From NCEH01 sp043195195 (GTDB lineage Bacteria; Pseudomonadota; Alphaproteobacteria; Rhizobiales; Xanthobacteraceae), in assembly GCF_043195195.1 (NCBI RefSeq), contig NZ_JBAFWT010000023.1, positions 1 through 64,000 on the forward strand: a DNA stretch of 64,000 nucleotides, written 5' to 3'. A program made the translations under genes and the position numbers. Each line of letters starts with the position of its first letter. Positions within the stretch are counted from its first letter, which is position 1. Below the pieces are notes generated by a model, which did not search any database, had not been told where the DNA came from, and was given only the letters and a program-made list of their open reading frames with translations. This document shows positions 51,502 to 61,676 of the stretch, in pieces.

Positions 51502-52487
51502 GCGTGCTCGCCGTCCGAGGCCGCTGTCGAATCCTGCGCCGACGAAGCCGGGGGGATGATGCGCAGCATCTTCACCCGGCGCGGGTCGGCATCGAGCACC
51601 TCGACGCTGTGCCCGCCGGGCAGGGAGATGATTTCGCCCACCGACGGCACCCGTGCCGCGATGGTCACGATGAGGCCACCCAGCGTATCCACCTCATCGG
51701 CCACTTCGGCGGGAGCGAAATCCTCGCCCAGCACGTTCAGCACGTCCTCGAGCGGCGTGCGCGCGTCGGTGACGAAGCTGCCGTCGGCCTGGCGCTGAAT
51801 CAGCGCCGCCTCGTCGTCGTGCTCGTCCTCGATCTCGCCGACGATCTCCTCGACCACGTCCTCGATCGAAACCAGCCCGTCGGTTCCGCCGTACTCGTCG
51901 ATCACCAGCGCAAGATGGGTCCGCGCGGCCTGCATGGAGACCAGCAGGTCCACCGCTGGCATGGAGGGCGGCACATAGAGCAGGCGCCGCACCAGCCCGG
52001 CCTCGGTCAGAGATTGGCGCAGATCGACCTTGGCGAGATCGATTTCCTTGTTTGCGGGATGATCCTCGGCACCCTCGGGCAGCGGGCCGGTCATGAAGGA
52101 GAGCAGGTCGCGGATATGGACCATGCCGACCGGATCATCGAGATCGTCGTCGAACACCACCAGGCGCGAATGGGCCGCGTTTGCGAACGCCACCATCAAT
52201 TCACCCAGCGAGACGTCCTTCTGGACCGCCACGATCTCCGAGCGCGGCACCATGATGTCGCCGATGCCGACTTCCTTCAGATGAAGGATGTTGCGCAGCA
52301 TCTTGCGCTCGGACGGAGAGAATTCGCTCACCTCCCCGGAGCTTCCGCCTGCCTCCTCGAGCACCTCGACAAGGTCGGTGCGCAAGGAGCCATGGGAGCG
52401 GAACGTCCCGAGGAGGGCTCGCAATCGATCGATGAAACTCTGCGGCTCCGCAGAGGCGGGGTCGCTCGACTGGTCGATGTTGGACAT
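51498..52487 (-). CDS. CorC/TlyC-type CBS-domain protein (hemolysin family)
   Basis: This 329-residue cytoplasmic protein has two CBS domains (about 70–200, with DIMVPRSEIVAVQKDVSLGE and LALVIDEYGGTDGLVSIEDV) and a C-terminal CorC-HlyC FAD-like domain (LGEDFAPAEVADEVDTLGGL). Unlike many paralogues it lacks the N-terminal DUF21 membrane region. In E. coli the equivalent gene (ybeX/corC) lies between ybeY and lnt, exactly as here, and has been linked to magnesium/cobalt efflux and ribosome homeostasis. Confidence 0.9.
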   Translation of the reverse strand: MSNIDQSSDPASAEPQSFIDRLRALLGTFRSHGSLRTDLVEVLEEAGGSSGEVSEFSPSERKMLRNILHLKEVGIGDIMVPRSEIVAVQKDVSLGELMVAFANAAHSRLVVFDDDLDDPVGMVHIRDLLSFMTGPLPEGAEDHPANKEIDLAKVDLRQSLTEAGLVRRLLYVPPSMPAVDLLVSMQAARTHLALVIDEYGGTDGLVSIEDVVEEIVGEIEDEHDDEAALIQRQADGSFVTDARTPLEDVLNVLGEDFAPAEVADEVDTLGGLIVTIAARVPSVGEIISLPGGHSVEVLDADPRRVKMLRIIPPASSAQDSTAASDGEHA

Positions 52488-52508
52488 GGTCTCCCTTTGG
52501 GGTCGGCC

Positions 52509-53033
52509 TCAAGTTTCCGCGGGCAGCGCATAGGGGTCGGAAATGCCGAGCCCCTTCAGGATGCCACGCTCCATTTCTTCCATCTCTTCCGCATCGGCAT
52601 CGTCCTCATGGTCGAAGCCCAGCAGATGCAGCGTGCCATGCACGACGAGATGCACCAGATGATCCTGCGGGTGCTTGTCCTCGGCTTGCGCCTCGGCCAG
52701 CACGGTCTCCAGCGCCACAATGACATCGCCCAATGGCTCCGGCGTGACATCCTCCGGCACTTCTGCGGCGGGAAAGGACAGAACGTTAGTCGCCTTGTCC
52801 TTTTCGCGCCACTGCCGGTTGAGCACGCGGATGCGCGCATCATCGGTCAGCGTCACACTCATCTCCGCGGCCCGCTCGAAACCATCACCGCAGGCCGCGA
52901 GCGCCGCCTGGGCGGCACGCTCGGCCAGCACCGGAGCATCCGGCACACCATCCCAGCGCGCGTCCTCGACCAGAATATCGACGGCGAACCGATCCGGCGC
53001 GGGCGAAGACACCGATGTCGCACCGCGCGCCAT
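52509..53033 (-). CDS. ybeY: Endoribonuclease YbeY, rRNA maturation factor
   Basis: This 174-residue metalloprotein contains the zinc motif HGTLHLLGFDH (H-x3-H-x5-H) and the upstream segment RIRVLNRQWREKDKATNVLS. It helps 16S rRNA 3'-end processing and 70S quality control. The start at 53033 (MARGATSVSS) lies one base past the phoH stop; the frame remains open further upstream only as overlap with phoH. It is followed by the CBS gene and lnt. Confidence 0.94.
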   Translation of the reverse strand: MARGATSVSSPAPDRFAVDILVEDARWDGVPDAPVLAERAAQAALAACGDGFERAAEMSVTLTDDARIRVLNRQWREKDKATNVLSFPAAEVPEDVTPEPLGDVIVALETVLAEAQAEDKHPQDHLVHLVVHGTLHLLGFDHEDDADAEEMEEMERGILKGLGISDPYALPAET

Positions 53034-53034
53034 C

Positions 53035-54117
53035 TCAGGCCCCCTTGGCGGCAATGCGCGCCGCTTCGTGAGCCTCGTAAGCACCGACGATGCGCCCAAC
53101 CAATTCGTGGCGCACCACGTCTGCCGCCTTGAACTGGGTGATGCCCACGCTCTCGATCCCCTCAAGAAGGCGTACCGCCTCGGCAAGGCCCGACGTCTGG
53201 CCCACCGGCAGGTCGGTTTGGCTGGCGTCGCCGGTGACGATCATGCGCGAATTCTCACCCAGGCGCGTGAGGAACATTTTCATCTGCATGGAGGTGGCGT
53301 TCTGCGCCTCGTCCAAAATCACCGCCGCGTTGGAGAGGGTGCGCCCGCGCATGAAGGCAAGCGGCGCGATCTCGATCTCGCCGGTCTGAAGCGCCCGCTC
53401 GACGAAGGCGCGATCCATCAGGTCGTAAAGCGCATCGTAAATGGGACGCAAATAGGGATCGACCTTTTCCTTCAGGTCGCCGGGCAGGAAGCCGAGCCGC
53501 TCGCCCGCCTCCACCGCCGGACGCGAGAGGATGATGCGGTCCACCATCCGCCGCTCCAGCAGATGCACCGCATAGGCGACCGCGATCCAGGTCTTGCCCG
53601 TGCCCGCCGGGCCGGTGCCGAAATTGAGCGTGTTGCGCTTCAGCGCTCGGATATAGGCATCCTGCGCTGCCGTGCGCGCCCGCACCGGGCGCCGCCGCAA
53701 CTGGATCTCGTCGAACGCCTGGCCCTCGGCGGGATCGAAATCGAACAGCGAGCCTTGGGCCACCGCTTCGCGGATCGCGCCCTCCACGTCGCCGACGCTG
53801 ATTTCCCGGCCGCGCTTGAGGGTTTCATAGAGATGCTCCAGCACCTTGCGCGCCTGCTCGCAGCTCTCGCGGCCACCTTCCAGGCTGACATGGTTGCCGC
53901 GCGAATCCGCCTTCACGCCGAGCTTCCGCTCGATCAGGGCGAGGTTGCGCCCGTAATGGCCGAACAGCAGCGTCGCCAAGCGGTTATCGTCGAAGGCGAG
54001 GACCACCTGGGCGGGAGTATCCTCGCCGTTGATGGCCCAGGGATCGCTGATGGCCGCCCTTGCGGGGGTCTGCGCCGAAGGAGAAGGACGGTCTTTATCG
54101 GCGCCTGATCTTCGCAA
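53035..54117 (-). CDS. PhoH family ATPase
   Basis: This 360-residue protein has an N-terminal KH-like region (about 50–120) and the PhoH ATPase core with Walker A GPAGTGKT near residue 170 and AAVILDEAQNATSMQMKMFL (Walker B) followed by RMIVTGDASQTDLP. PhoH2/YbeZ-type proteins act with YbeY in RNA metabolism. Its position between miaB and ybeY is the standard miaB–ybeZ–ybeY order. Confidence 0.93.
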   Translation of the reverse strand: MRRSGADKDRPSPSAQTPARAAISDPWAINGEDTPAQVVLAFDDNRLATLLFGHYGRNLALIERKLGVKADSRGNHVSLEGGRESCEQARKVLEHLYETLKRGREISVGDVEGAIREAVAQGSLFDFDPAEGQAFDEIQLRRRPVRARTAAQDAYIRALKRNTLNFGTGPAGTGKTWIAVAYAVHLLERRMVDRIILSRPAVEAGERLGFLPGDLKEKVDPYLRPIYDALYDLMDRAFVERALQTGEIEIAPLAFMRGRTLSNAAVILDEAQNATSMQMKMFLTRLGENSRMIVTGDASQTDLPVGQTSGLAEAVRLLEGIESVGITQFKAADVVRHELVGRIVGAYEAHEAARIAAKGA

Positions 54118-54120
54118 TGC

Positions 54121-55506
<1,386 letters not shown>

Positions 55507-55629
55507 GTTTCGCGTTCTGCCAACTCCACCATCGCGCATGGGCGCGACGCTCCAGTGACGCCCGCGCGGTCCGTCCCCGATTGAAAACCTGGAACGTTTG
55601 TCTTACCGGCAAATCGGCGCTTTGGGAAC

Positions 55630-56598
55630 TCAGGCCGGAGTGATCCGCCCCATCAAACTCGCTTCGCTCAGGCTGCGCACCACGTCCTCGCTCGCCTTTG
55701 TGACCGCCTTGCGGTTCACCTCCCCGTCGAGCGCCCGCGCCTCCCCGAAGGTGACGTCGACGTCGATGGCCCCCTGTCGCAGCACCTCCAGGAGATGGGG
55801 CGCAAGATCCATGTCGCCGAACCAGGCGGCGATCCCGCGATGGGACCGCCCCATGGGGATGCCCTGGATCTTCACATAGGCGATGCACACCGGCTGAACC
55901 ATCGCCTGGCCGTTGGCCTCGAAGGTCTCCCGCACCGCGCCCACGAGGGCGGAGCGGAACGGGAGAATACGATTGCCGTCGCTCGACGTGCCCTCGGCGA
56001 ACAGGACCACGGGGTCACCTTCCGACAGGCGCGCGGCGATGGCGGCATTCACTTTGCCGGTGGCGTGGCGGCGCTGGCGATCGACAAAGATGGTGCGTTG
56101 GAAGGCGGCGAGCAGGCCGATGAGCGGCCAGCGGGAGACCTCGCTCTTGGCGACGAACACCAACGGCGTCAGGGAACCGAGGACGCAAATGTCCAGCCAG
56201 GACGCGTGATTGGACAGCAGCAGCAGTGGCCGTCCCTCGGCCGGAACCCCACGCACCCGCCGCCGCACGCCGATCAGCGACAGGACGATGCGGTGATAAA
56301 GCATCGGAATCAGCCGGCGGCTGGGCAGGTGAAGCTTCAGCGACAGCCATTGCAGCGGAATCCCGATGGCTGTCACGAGGCCGACCAGGGTGAGAATCAC
56401 GCCGACCCGCGCCGTATCCAAGAATCGGCCGAACCGCGGCATCTCGGGGCCGAGGTCCGGCATCGGCTCGGCATCGAAGGTGGACCGCGCCATGGGTTCG
56501 GCGGAATGGCCGAAGAATGATCGCTGCTTGCGCGGGCGCTTGGTGCGGCCGCCCGCCAGTTCGTCGAAAATATTTTCGCCATCCTTGGGGCTACTCAC
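55630..56598 (-). CDS. 1-acyl-sn-glycerol-3-phosphate acyltransferase (PlsC family)
   Basis: This 322-residue membrane-associated acyltransferase contains the motifs LLSNHASWLDICVLGSL (NHxxxxD type) and PVVLFAEGTSSDGNRILPF (EGT). A hydrophobic helix near residues 66–90 anchors it. An N-terminal hydrophilic segment of about 60 residues precedes it. It could make phosphatidic acid or, as OlsA in rhizobia, acylate lyso-ornithine lipid; sequence alone does not decide. It is coupled to the fur/mur gene by a 4-base overlap. Confidence 0.86.
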   Translation of the reverse strand: MSSPKDGENIFDELAGGRTKRPRKQRSFFGHSAEPMARSTFDAEPMPDLGPEMPRFGRFLDTARVGVILTLVGLVTAIGIPLQWLSLKLHLPSRRLIPMLYHRIVLSLIGVRRRVRGVPAEGRPLLLLSNHASWLDICVLGSLTPLVFVAKSEVSRWPLIGLLAAFQRTIFVDRQRRHATGKVNAAIAARLSEGDPVVLFAEGTSSDGNRILPFRSALVGAVRETFEANGQAMVQPVCIAYVKIQGIPMGRSHRGIAAWFGDMDLAPHLLEVLRQGAIDVDVTFGEARALDGEVNRKAVTKASEDVVRSLSEASLMGRITPA

Positions 56599-57023
56599 GA
56601 TGGCTCCTCATCCAGCGGCAACACGTGCAGCTCCAGGCGATGGCCCACGAGGCGGTAGCCAAGCCGGCGCGCAATCTCTTCCTGCAGGCGCTCGATCTCC
56701 TCGGAGCGGAACTCGATCACCTTGCCGCTGCGCAAATCGATGAGATGGTCGTGATGCTCCTCCGGCACCGGCTCGTAGCGGGCGCGGCCGTCGCCGAACT
56801 CGTGCCGTTCGATGATGCCGGCATCCTCGAACATCTTGACCGTGCGATAGACCGTGGAAATGGAGATCTTGTCGTCGATGGCGCTGGCGCGGCGGTACAA
56901 TTCTTCCACGTCGGGATGGTCCTCGGCGGCCGTCAGCACGCGCGCGATCACACGGCGCTGCTCGGTCATGCGCATGCCCTTGACGGTACAGGCGTGCTCA
57001 ATGGCACTTATGATTTCGCTCAA
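56595..57023 (-). CDS. fur: Fur/Mur family metal-responsive regulator
   Basis: This 142-residue regulator has a winged helix (MRMTEQRRVIARVLTAAEDH, then ISISTVYRTVKMFEDAGIIE) and the metal-binding EEHHDHLIDLRSGKVIEF. The CxxC zinc site of E. coli Fur (normally in LICLDCGKV) is absent, as in the alphaproteobacterial Mur/Fur group, which senses manganese in rhizobia. It may therefore control manganese uptake more than iron. Its neighbours are rimI upstream and an acyltransferase downstream. Confidence 0.9.
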   Translation of the reverse strand: MSEIISAIEHACTVKGMRMTEQRRVIARVLTAAEDHPDVEELYRRASAIDDKISISTVYRTVKMFEDAGIIERHEFGDGRARYEPVPEEHHDHLIDLRSGKVIEFRSEEIERLQEEIARRLGYRLVGHRLELHVLPLDEEPS

Positions 57024-57086
57024 GAGCCAATCCCTCGCTCAGACTTCGACGCTTATCGCCGCCCCTTTCGGCAACCGCAAGGCGGC

Positions 57087-57563
57087 CTATAGCGCACGCC
57101 GCATCACAAGCGCATCCATGCCGCCGGCATAATAGCCCTTGCGGCGTCCGCTCTCCACATAGCCGAGGGTGCGATAGAGCCGCAACGCCGCCAGGTTGCC
57201 CTCCTCCACCTCCAGGTGCGAGATGTTGACACCCTCGCACACCAGCCGCCGCAAATGATGGTCCAGCAGGAGCGCGCCAAGCCCCTTTTTTCGGGCGGAC
57301 GGCATGACCGCCAGGGACAGGATTTCCGCCTCCGGCACCACCACATGGGAGAGGATGAAGCCGAGCGGCGGGGTTTTCGGCCCGACGCACAGCACGTGAC
57401 CGCGCACGGCGCGGTCGCTCAGCAGGCGTTCGAACTCGTCCAGGCCCCAGCCGCGATGGAAGCTCGCCGCATGGATGCCGGCAAGGCTTTCCGCATCCCG
57501 TCCCTCGGCGGCGCGGATATGGGGCGGCCGCTGGCGCGGCGAAAAGAGGCCAAACAGGCTCAC
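57087..57563 (-). CDS. rimI: Ribosomal-protein-alanine N-acetyltransferase RimI-like
   Basis: This 158-residue GNAT enzyme shows the acetyl-CoA loop ARKKGLGALLLDHHLR (Q/RxxGxG/A) and the later LEVEEGNLAALRLYRTLGYV, typical of RimI. It acetylates the N-terminus of S18 in E. coli. It overlaps tsaB by 4 bases, a common tsaB–rimI pairing. Confidence 0.9.
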   Translation of the reverse strand: MSLFGLFSPRQRPPHIRAAEGRDAESLAGIHAASFHRGWGLDEFERLLSDRAVRGHVLCVGPKTPPLGFILSHVVVPEAEILSLAVMPSARKKGLGALLLDHHLRRLVCEGVNISHLEVEEGNLAALRLYRTLGYVESGRRKGYYAGGMDALVMRRAL

Positions 57564-58243
57564 CGCCGTGCAATCCGCGCCCCATCCTGGGGCTTTGCGT
57601 CGGGCGCGCGCAGATAAAGCGGGCGTGGTTCCGCCCGGGACGGATCGGCGACCGCGCCAAGGCGCGCCACCCAGGCCACATCGGGCGCTGGTATCACATC
57701 GACGCTGAACGGCGCCGTCTCGCCCGGCGGCCAGGCCTCCGCGACCATGGCCGCGCCAGAGCCGACGAGGCGGATGGCACCGATCGCCGCGGAGCGGGCG
57801 GCATCCTTCGCCGACATGATGCGCGGCGCGATCAGCGTGCGCCCGCCCGCCCCGAACATCTGCAGGAACACGTGGCCGTGGCGGGCGTCGATGGCGCTGA
57901 CCACCGGCAAGCTATCGTCCATGGCGAGAAAGGGCGCTGCGAGGGCGGATAATGTGGTGACGCCAACCACCGGGCGGCGCGCCGTGAGCCCGAAGCCCCG
58001 CGCGGCCGAAAGTCCGACCCGCAGCCCCGTGAAGCTGCCTGGTCCGACGGTTACGGCAATGCGGTCCAAAGCGGGAAAATCGAGCCCCGCATCCGCCATC
58101 ACCTGTTCGACGATCGGAATCAGAGCTTCGGCGTGTCCGCGCTCCATGAGCAGCGAATCGCCCGCGACGATGGAGTCGCTTTCCGCGTCCAGCACGGCCA
58201 CCGAACAGGCGGTCAGTGCGGTATCTATGGCAAGAACGATCAT
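57560..58243 (-). CDS. tsaB: tRNA threonylcarbamoyladenosine biosynthesis protein TsaB
   Basis: This 227-residue ASKHA-fold protein begins with MIVLAIDTALTACSVAVLDA and carries the DRIAVTVGPGSFTGLRVGLS segment diagnostic of TsaB. It works with TsaD and TsaE to make t6A37 in tRNAs. I set the start at 58243, where the family N-terminus begins. It is followed by rimI with a 4-base overlap. Confidence 0.93.
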   Translation of the reverse strand: MIVLAIDTALTACSVAVLDAESDSIVAGDSLLMERGHAEALIPIVEQVMADAGLDFPALDRIAVTVGPGSFTGLRVGLSAARGFGLTARRPVVGVTTLSALAAPFLAMDDSLPVVSAIDARHGHVFLQMFGAGGRTLIAPRIMSAKDAARSAAIGAIRLVGSGAAMVAEAWPPGETAPFSVDVIPAPDVAWVARLGAVADPSRAEPRPLYLRAPDAKPQDGARIARR

Positions 58244-58396
58244 GATGATGTGTGGACGCCCGAATCCCGCGTCCACAATCCATCGAAAATGCATCTGACG
58301 GAAGGGGATAGTGGTAAATCCCCGTCCGAACCCGAAATTAGCGGGGCATAGATCGCACCGACAAACCCGAGTCGGCCGGCGATCGAAGGACCCGCC

Positions 58397-58957
58397 TCAG
58401 ACCGGGCGCACCTCGACCACTTCGGGCACGAAGTGGCGCAGAAGGTTCTCGATGCCGTTCTTCAGCGTGGCGGTGGACGAGGGGCAGCCCGAGCACGAGC
58501 CCTTCATGTTCAGGAACACCACACCTTCCTTGAAGCCGCGGAACGTGATGTCGCCGCCGTCATTGGCGACCGCCGGACGCACGCGGGTCTCGATCAGATC
58601 CTTGATCGTGGCGACCGTGTCGGTATCGGCCTCGGCGAAAAACTCCTCGCCATCCTCGCCATCGGCCGATGCACCATCCGCCAGCACCGGGGCGCCGGAC
58701 ATGAAATGCTCCATGATGGCGCCGAGGATGGCGGGCTTGAGATGTGCCCATTCCCCGCCGGTCTTGGTGACCGTGATGAAATCGGACCCGAGAAACACGC
58801 CGCCCACGCCTTCCACATCGAACAGGCGCTGGGCCAGCGGAGAGCGGCCGGAATCGGCGGCGGTCTTCAATTCGAGCGTGCCTTCGCCGAGCACATTGCG
58901 GCCCGGCAGGAACTTCAGCGTCGCCGGGTTGGGCGTCGGCTCCGTCTGGATGAACAT
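58397..58957 (-). CDS. NifU-like Fe–S scaffold/carrier protein (Nfu type)
   Basis: This 186-residue protein has an N-terminal Nfu domain (FIQTEPTPNPATLKFLPGRN) and a C-terminal NifU domain (VRPAVANDGGDITFRGFKEG then GSCSGCPSSTATLKNGIE) with the CxxC that holds a [4Fe–4S] cluster. It delivers Fe–S clusters to target enzymes. ATG 58957 has GAGG at proper distance; the ATG at 58966 is too close to it. It is divergent from htpX. Confidence 0.92.
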   Translation of the reverse strand: MFIQTEPTPNPATLKFLPGRNVLGEGTLELKTAADSGRSPLAQRLFDVEGVGGVFLGSDFITVTKTGGEWAHLKPAILGAIMEHFMSGAPVLADGASADGEDGEEFFAEADTDTVATIKDLIETRVRPAVANDGGDITFRGFKEGVVFLNMKGSCSGCPSSTATLKNGIENLLRHFVPEVVEVRPV

Positions 58958-59228
58958 GATTCGCATCCTCGCGCAAAAGGGAGGCGGCAGGGCCGCTTGT
59001 ATGGCCTTAAGATAAGGCGTGGCGCGTCAAACGGAAAGGGCAGGTCCCGTCGTGGGACAGCGCCACGTGGTGGCCTGGAACGGGAGGGGAACGAAGCGGG
59101 GCCGAATCGCTGACTCCGCGCCGATGCGCTTTTGTTCTCCCTTGGGGAGTCCTGACCTTGCGAGAGATGGTGGCCATTCCCATCCTATTGTCATCAACGG
59201 GGCGGCCGGGCCGCCTGTGGAGGAAGGA

Positions 59229-60182
59229 ATGAATTATCTGAAGACGGCGATCCTGCTGGCGGGTTTGACCGCTTTGTTCATGGCCGTCGGCTTCGCCCTT
59301 GGGGGCACCAGCGGCATGATGATCGCGTTCGTGGTCGCGGCCGGCATGAACATTTTCAGCTATTGGAACTCGGACAAGATGGTCCTGCGCATGTATGGCG
59401 CGCGGGAAGTGGACGAGCGCACGGCACCTGAGCTGGTGTCGATGGTGCGCGATCTCGCGGCGCGGGCGCAATTGCCCATGCCCAAGGTCTATATCATGGA
59501 CAATCCCCAGCCCAACGCCTTCGCGACCGGGCGCAATCCGCAGAACGCCGCCGTCGCCGCCACCACCGGGCTGATGCAGATGCTCACCCGCGAGGAGGTG
59601 GCGGGCGTGATGGCGCACGAACTGGCGCATATCAAGCATCACGATACGCTGACCATGACCATCACCGCCACGTTTGCCGGCGCCATCTCCATGCTGGCGA
59701 ATTTCGGCCTCTTCTTCGGCGGCGGAAATCGCGAGAACAATTCGCCGTTCGGCATGGTGGGCACCATCCTCATGGCGATCCTCGCGCCCATCGCTGCCAT
59801 GGTGGTGCAGATGGCGATCTCGCGCTCGCGCGAATATGTTGCGGATCGCACGGGCGCGGAAATCTGCGGCCATCCGATGGCACTCGCCGCCGCCTTGGCC
59901 AAGATCTCCGGCGCCGCGCACCGGATTCCGAACTATGAGGCCGAGGGACATCCCGCCACCGCCCATATGTTCATCATCAACCCGCTTTCAGGGGAGCGGA
60001 TGGACAATCTGTTCTCCACCCACCCGGCCACGGAGAACCGCATCGCCGCCCTGCGTCAGCTGGCGCAGGAGATGGGCGGCCGCGGCATCCATCCCACCGC
60101 AGCCATGCCTTCGGGCGGTCCCGCCCCGCGCGGGCCGTGGGGTGCAGGCGGCGGCGCCCCGCGTCGCGGCCCGTGGGGGTGA
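59229..60182 (+). CDS. htpX: Membrane zinc metalloprotease HtpX
   Basis: This 317-residue heat-shock protease of the M48 family has four hydrophobic segments, two at the N-terminus (LKTAILLAGLTALFMAVGFA) and two after the zinc motif HELAHIKHHD near residue 130. The third ligand lies in SREYVADRTGAE. It degrades damaged membrane proteins. AGGAAGG precedes the ATG. The C-terminal tail is Gly/Pro/Arg-rich. Confidence 0.94.
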   Translation: MNYLKTAILLAGLTALFMAVGFALGGTSGMMIAFVVAAGMNIFSYWNSDKMVLRMYGAREVDERTAPELVSMVRDLAARAQLPMPKVYIMDNPQPNAFATGRNPQNAAVAATTGLMQMLTREEVAGVMAHELAHIKHHDTLTMTITATFAGAISMLANFGLFFGGGNRENNSPFGMVGTILMAILAPIAAMVVQMAISRSREYVADRTGAEICGHPMALAAALAKISGAAHRIPNYEAEGHPATAHMFIINPLSGERMDNLFSTHPATENRIAALRQLAQEMGGRGIHPTAAMPSGGPAPRGPWGAGGGAPRRGPWG

Positions 60183-60287
60183 GCGCAAGCGGCGGACAAA
60201 GGGGAGCAAGGCGCAATTGACGGCCCGTGGGGCACGCAAACCGGCCCAAAGGTTGCCAAGTGACGCGCGGGGCTCTAGGTGCGCGCA

Positions 60288-61667
60288 ATGAAAACCCCGT
60301 CCCGCCCCAGATCCGGCCAGAAATCCGCCCCGCGTTCTCCCGACCGGCGTGCCCCGGAGGCCGCTGGCCTGCGCGCCCGCCTGGTCGCCGCTGACGCCCT
60401 GGACCGCGTCCTGCGGGGCGGCACGGCGCTGGAAGACGCTCTTGAGAACGCCGGCGGCCTGGAGCCGCGCGATCGCGCCCTCGCCTTCCGCATTGTCGCC
60501 ACGGCCCTGCGCCGCCTCGGCACCTTGCGCGCGATCCTCACCCCCATGCTGGACCGGGGCTTCCCGAAGTCCGCGCCGAAGGTCGAGACCGTGCTGCTGG
60601 TGGGTGCGGCGCAGATCTTGTTCATGGATGTGCCGGACCATGCGGCGGTCGGGCTTTCGGTGGAGATCGCCCGCGGCGACGGCACCACCTCCGGCTTTGC
60701 GGGCCTGATTAATGCGGTGCTGCGTCGCCTGACGCGGGAGGGTGCCGAACGCCTTGCCGCCATTGATCCGATTGCTGCCGACACGCCGGACTGGCTGCGT
60801 CAGCGCTGGGCGAAAGCCTATGGTGCCGAGCGCGCCGCCGCGATCTGCGCCATGCACGCCCACGAGCCGGCCCTTGATCTCACGGTGAAATCCGATCCCG
60901 AGGGCTGGGCCCTGAAGCTTGGCGGCGAGGTGCTGCCCACGGGGACCGTGCGCATTCTCCATGCCGGCCCGGTGCGCGCCTTACCCGGCTATGAGGATGG
61001 CGACTGGTGGGTGCAGGATGCCGCCGCCGCCCTCCCCGCGCGACTGCTCGGCGATGTTGCGGGCCTTAATGTCCTCGATTTGTGTGCCGCACCCGGTGGC
61101 AAGACCGCCCAGCTCGCGGCGGCGGGTGCCCGTGTCACCGCCCTGGACCGGTCTGGCCAGCGGCTGGAGCGCCTGTCTGAGAACCTCGCGCGTCTCAAGC
61201 TCTCGGCCGAAATTGTCGAGGCGGACGCGGCGGAGTTTTCCGGCGGCCCCTATGATGCGATTCTGCTCGATGCGCCCTGTACCGCGACCGGCACCCTGCG
61301 GCGCCATCCCGACATCGCCTGGAACAAGCGGCCCGGCGACATCGCCGGCCTCGCCGAGCTTCAGGGCCGGCTGCTCGCCCACGCGCTCGACCTGCTCAAG
61401 TTCGGCGGCGTGCTGGTCTATTCGACCTGCTCGCTGGAGCCGGAGGAGGGCGAAGCCCAGATCGCGCGGCTGCTCGCCGCTCGCCCAGATGCCGAAAGAG
61501 CGCCCCTGAGGGAAGAAGATGCGCCAGGGCTCGCGCCGTTCATCACTCCTCAAGGTGATTTGCGCACTCTGCCCTGTGATTGGGTGCGGGGAGAGCCGGA
61601 GCGGTCCGGGCTCGACGGCTTCTTTGCCGCACGAATAGTGAAAGGCGGCACGCACCGCCGGGGGTAG
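60288..61667 (+). CDS. rsmB: 16S rRNA (cytosine-967-C5)-methyltransferase RsmB-like
   Basis: This 459-residue protein has an N-terminal NusB-like RNA-binding domain (about 25–160) and a C-terminal SAM-dependent methyltransferase domain. The SAM loop is LDLCAAPGGKTAQLAAAGAR, and the two catalytic cysteines are in LDAPCTATGTLRRHPDIAWN and YSTCSLEPEEGE. ATG 60288 has AGGT 7 bases upstream; a GTG at 60279 is an alternative. It precedes the heparinase-like gene. Confidence 0.92.
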   Translation: MKTPSRPRSGQKSAPRSPDRRAPEAAGLRARLVAADALDRVLRGGTALEDALENAGGLEPRDRALAFRIVATALRRLGTLRAILTPMLDRGFPKSAPKVETVLLVGAAQILFMDVPDHAAVGLSVEIARGDGTTSGFAGLINAVLRRLTREGAERLAAIDPIAADTPDWLRQRWAKAYGAERAAAICAMHAHEPALDLTVKSDPEGWALKLGGEVLPTGTVRILHAGPVRALPGYEDGDWWVQDAAAALPARLLGDVAGLNVLDLCAAPGGKTAQLAAAGARVTALDRSGQRLERLSENLARLKLSAEIVEADAAEFSGGPYDAILLDAPCTATGTLRRHPDIAWNKRPGDIAGLAELQGRLLAHALDLLKFGGVLVYSTCSLEPEEGEAQIARLLAARPDAERAPLREEDAPGLAPFITPQGDLRTLPCDWVRGEPERSGLDGFFAARIVKGGTHRRG

Positions 61668-61676
61668 TCACCAGGA

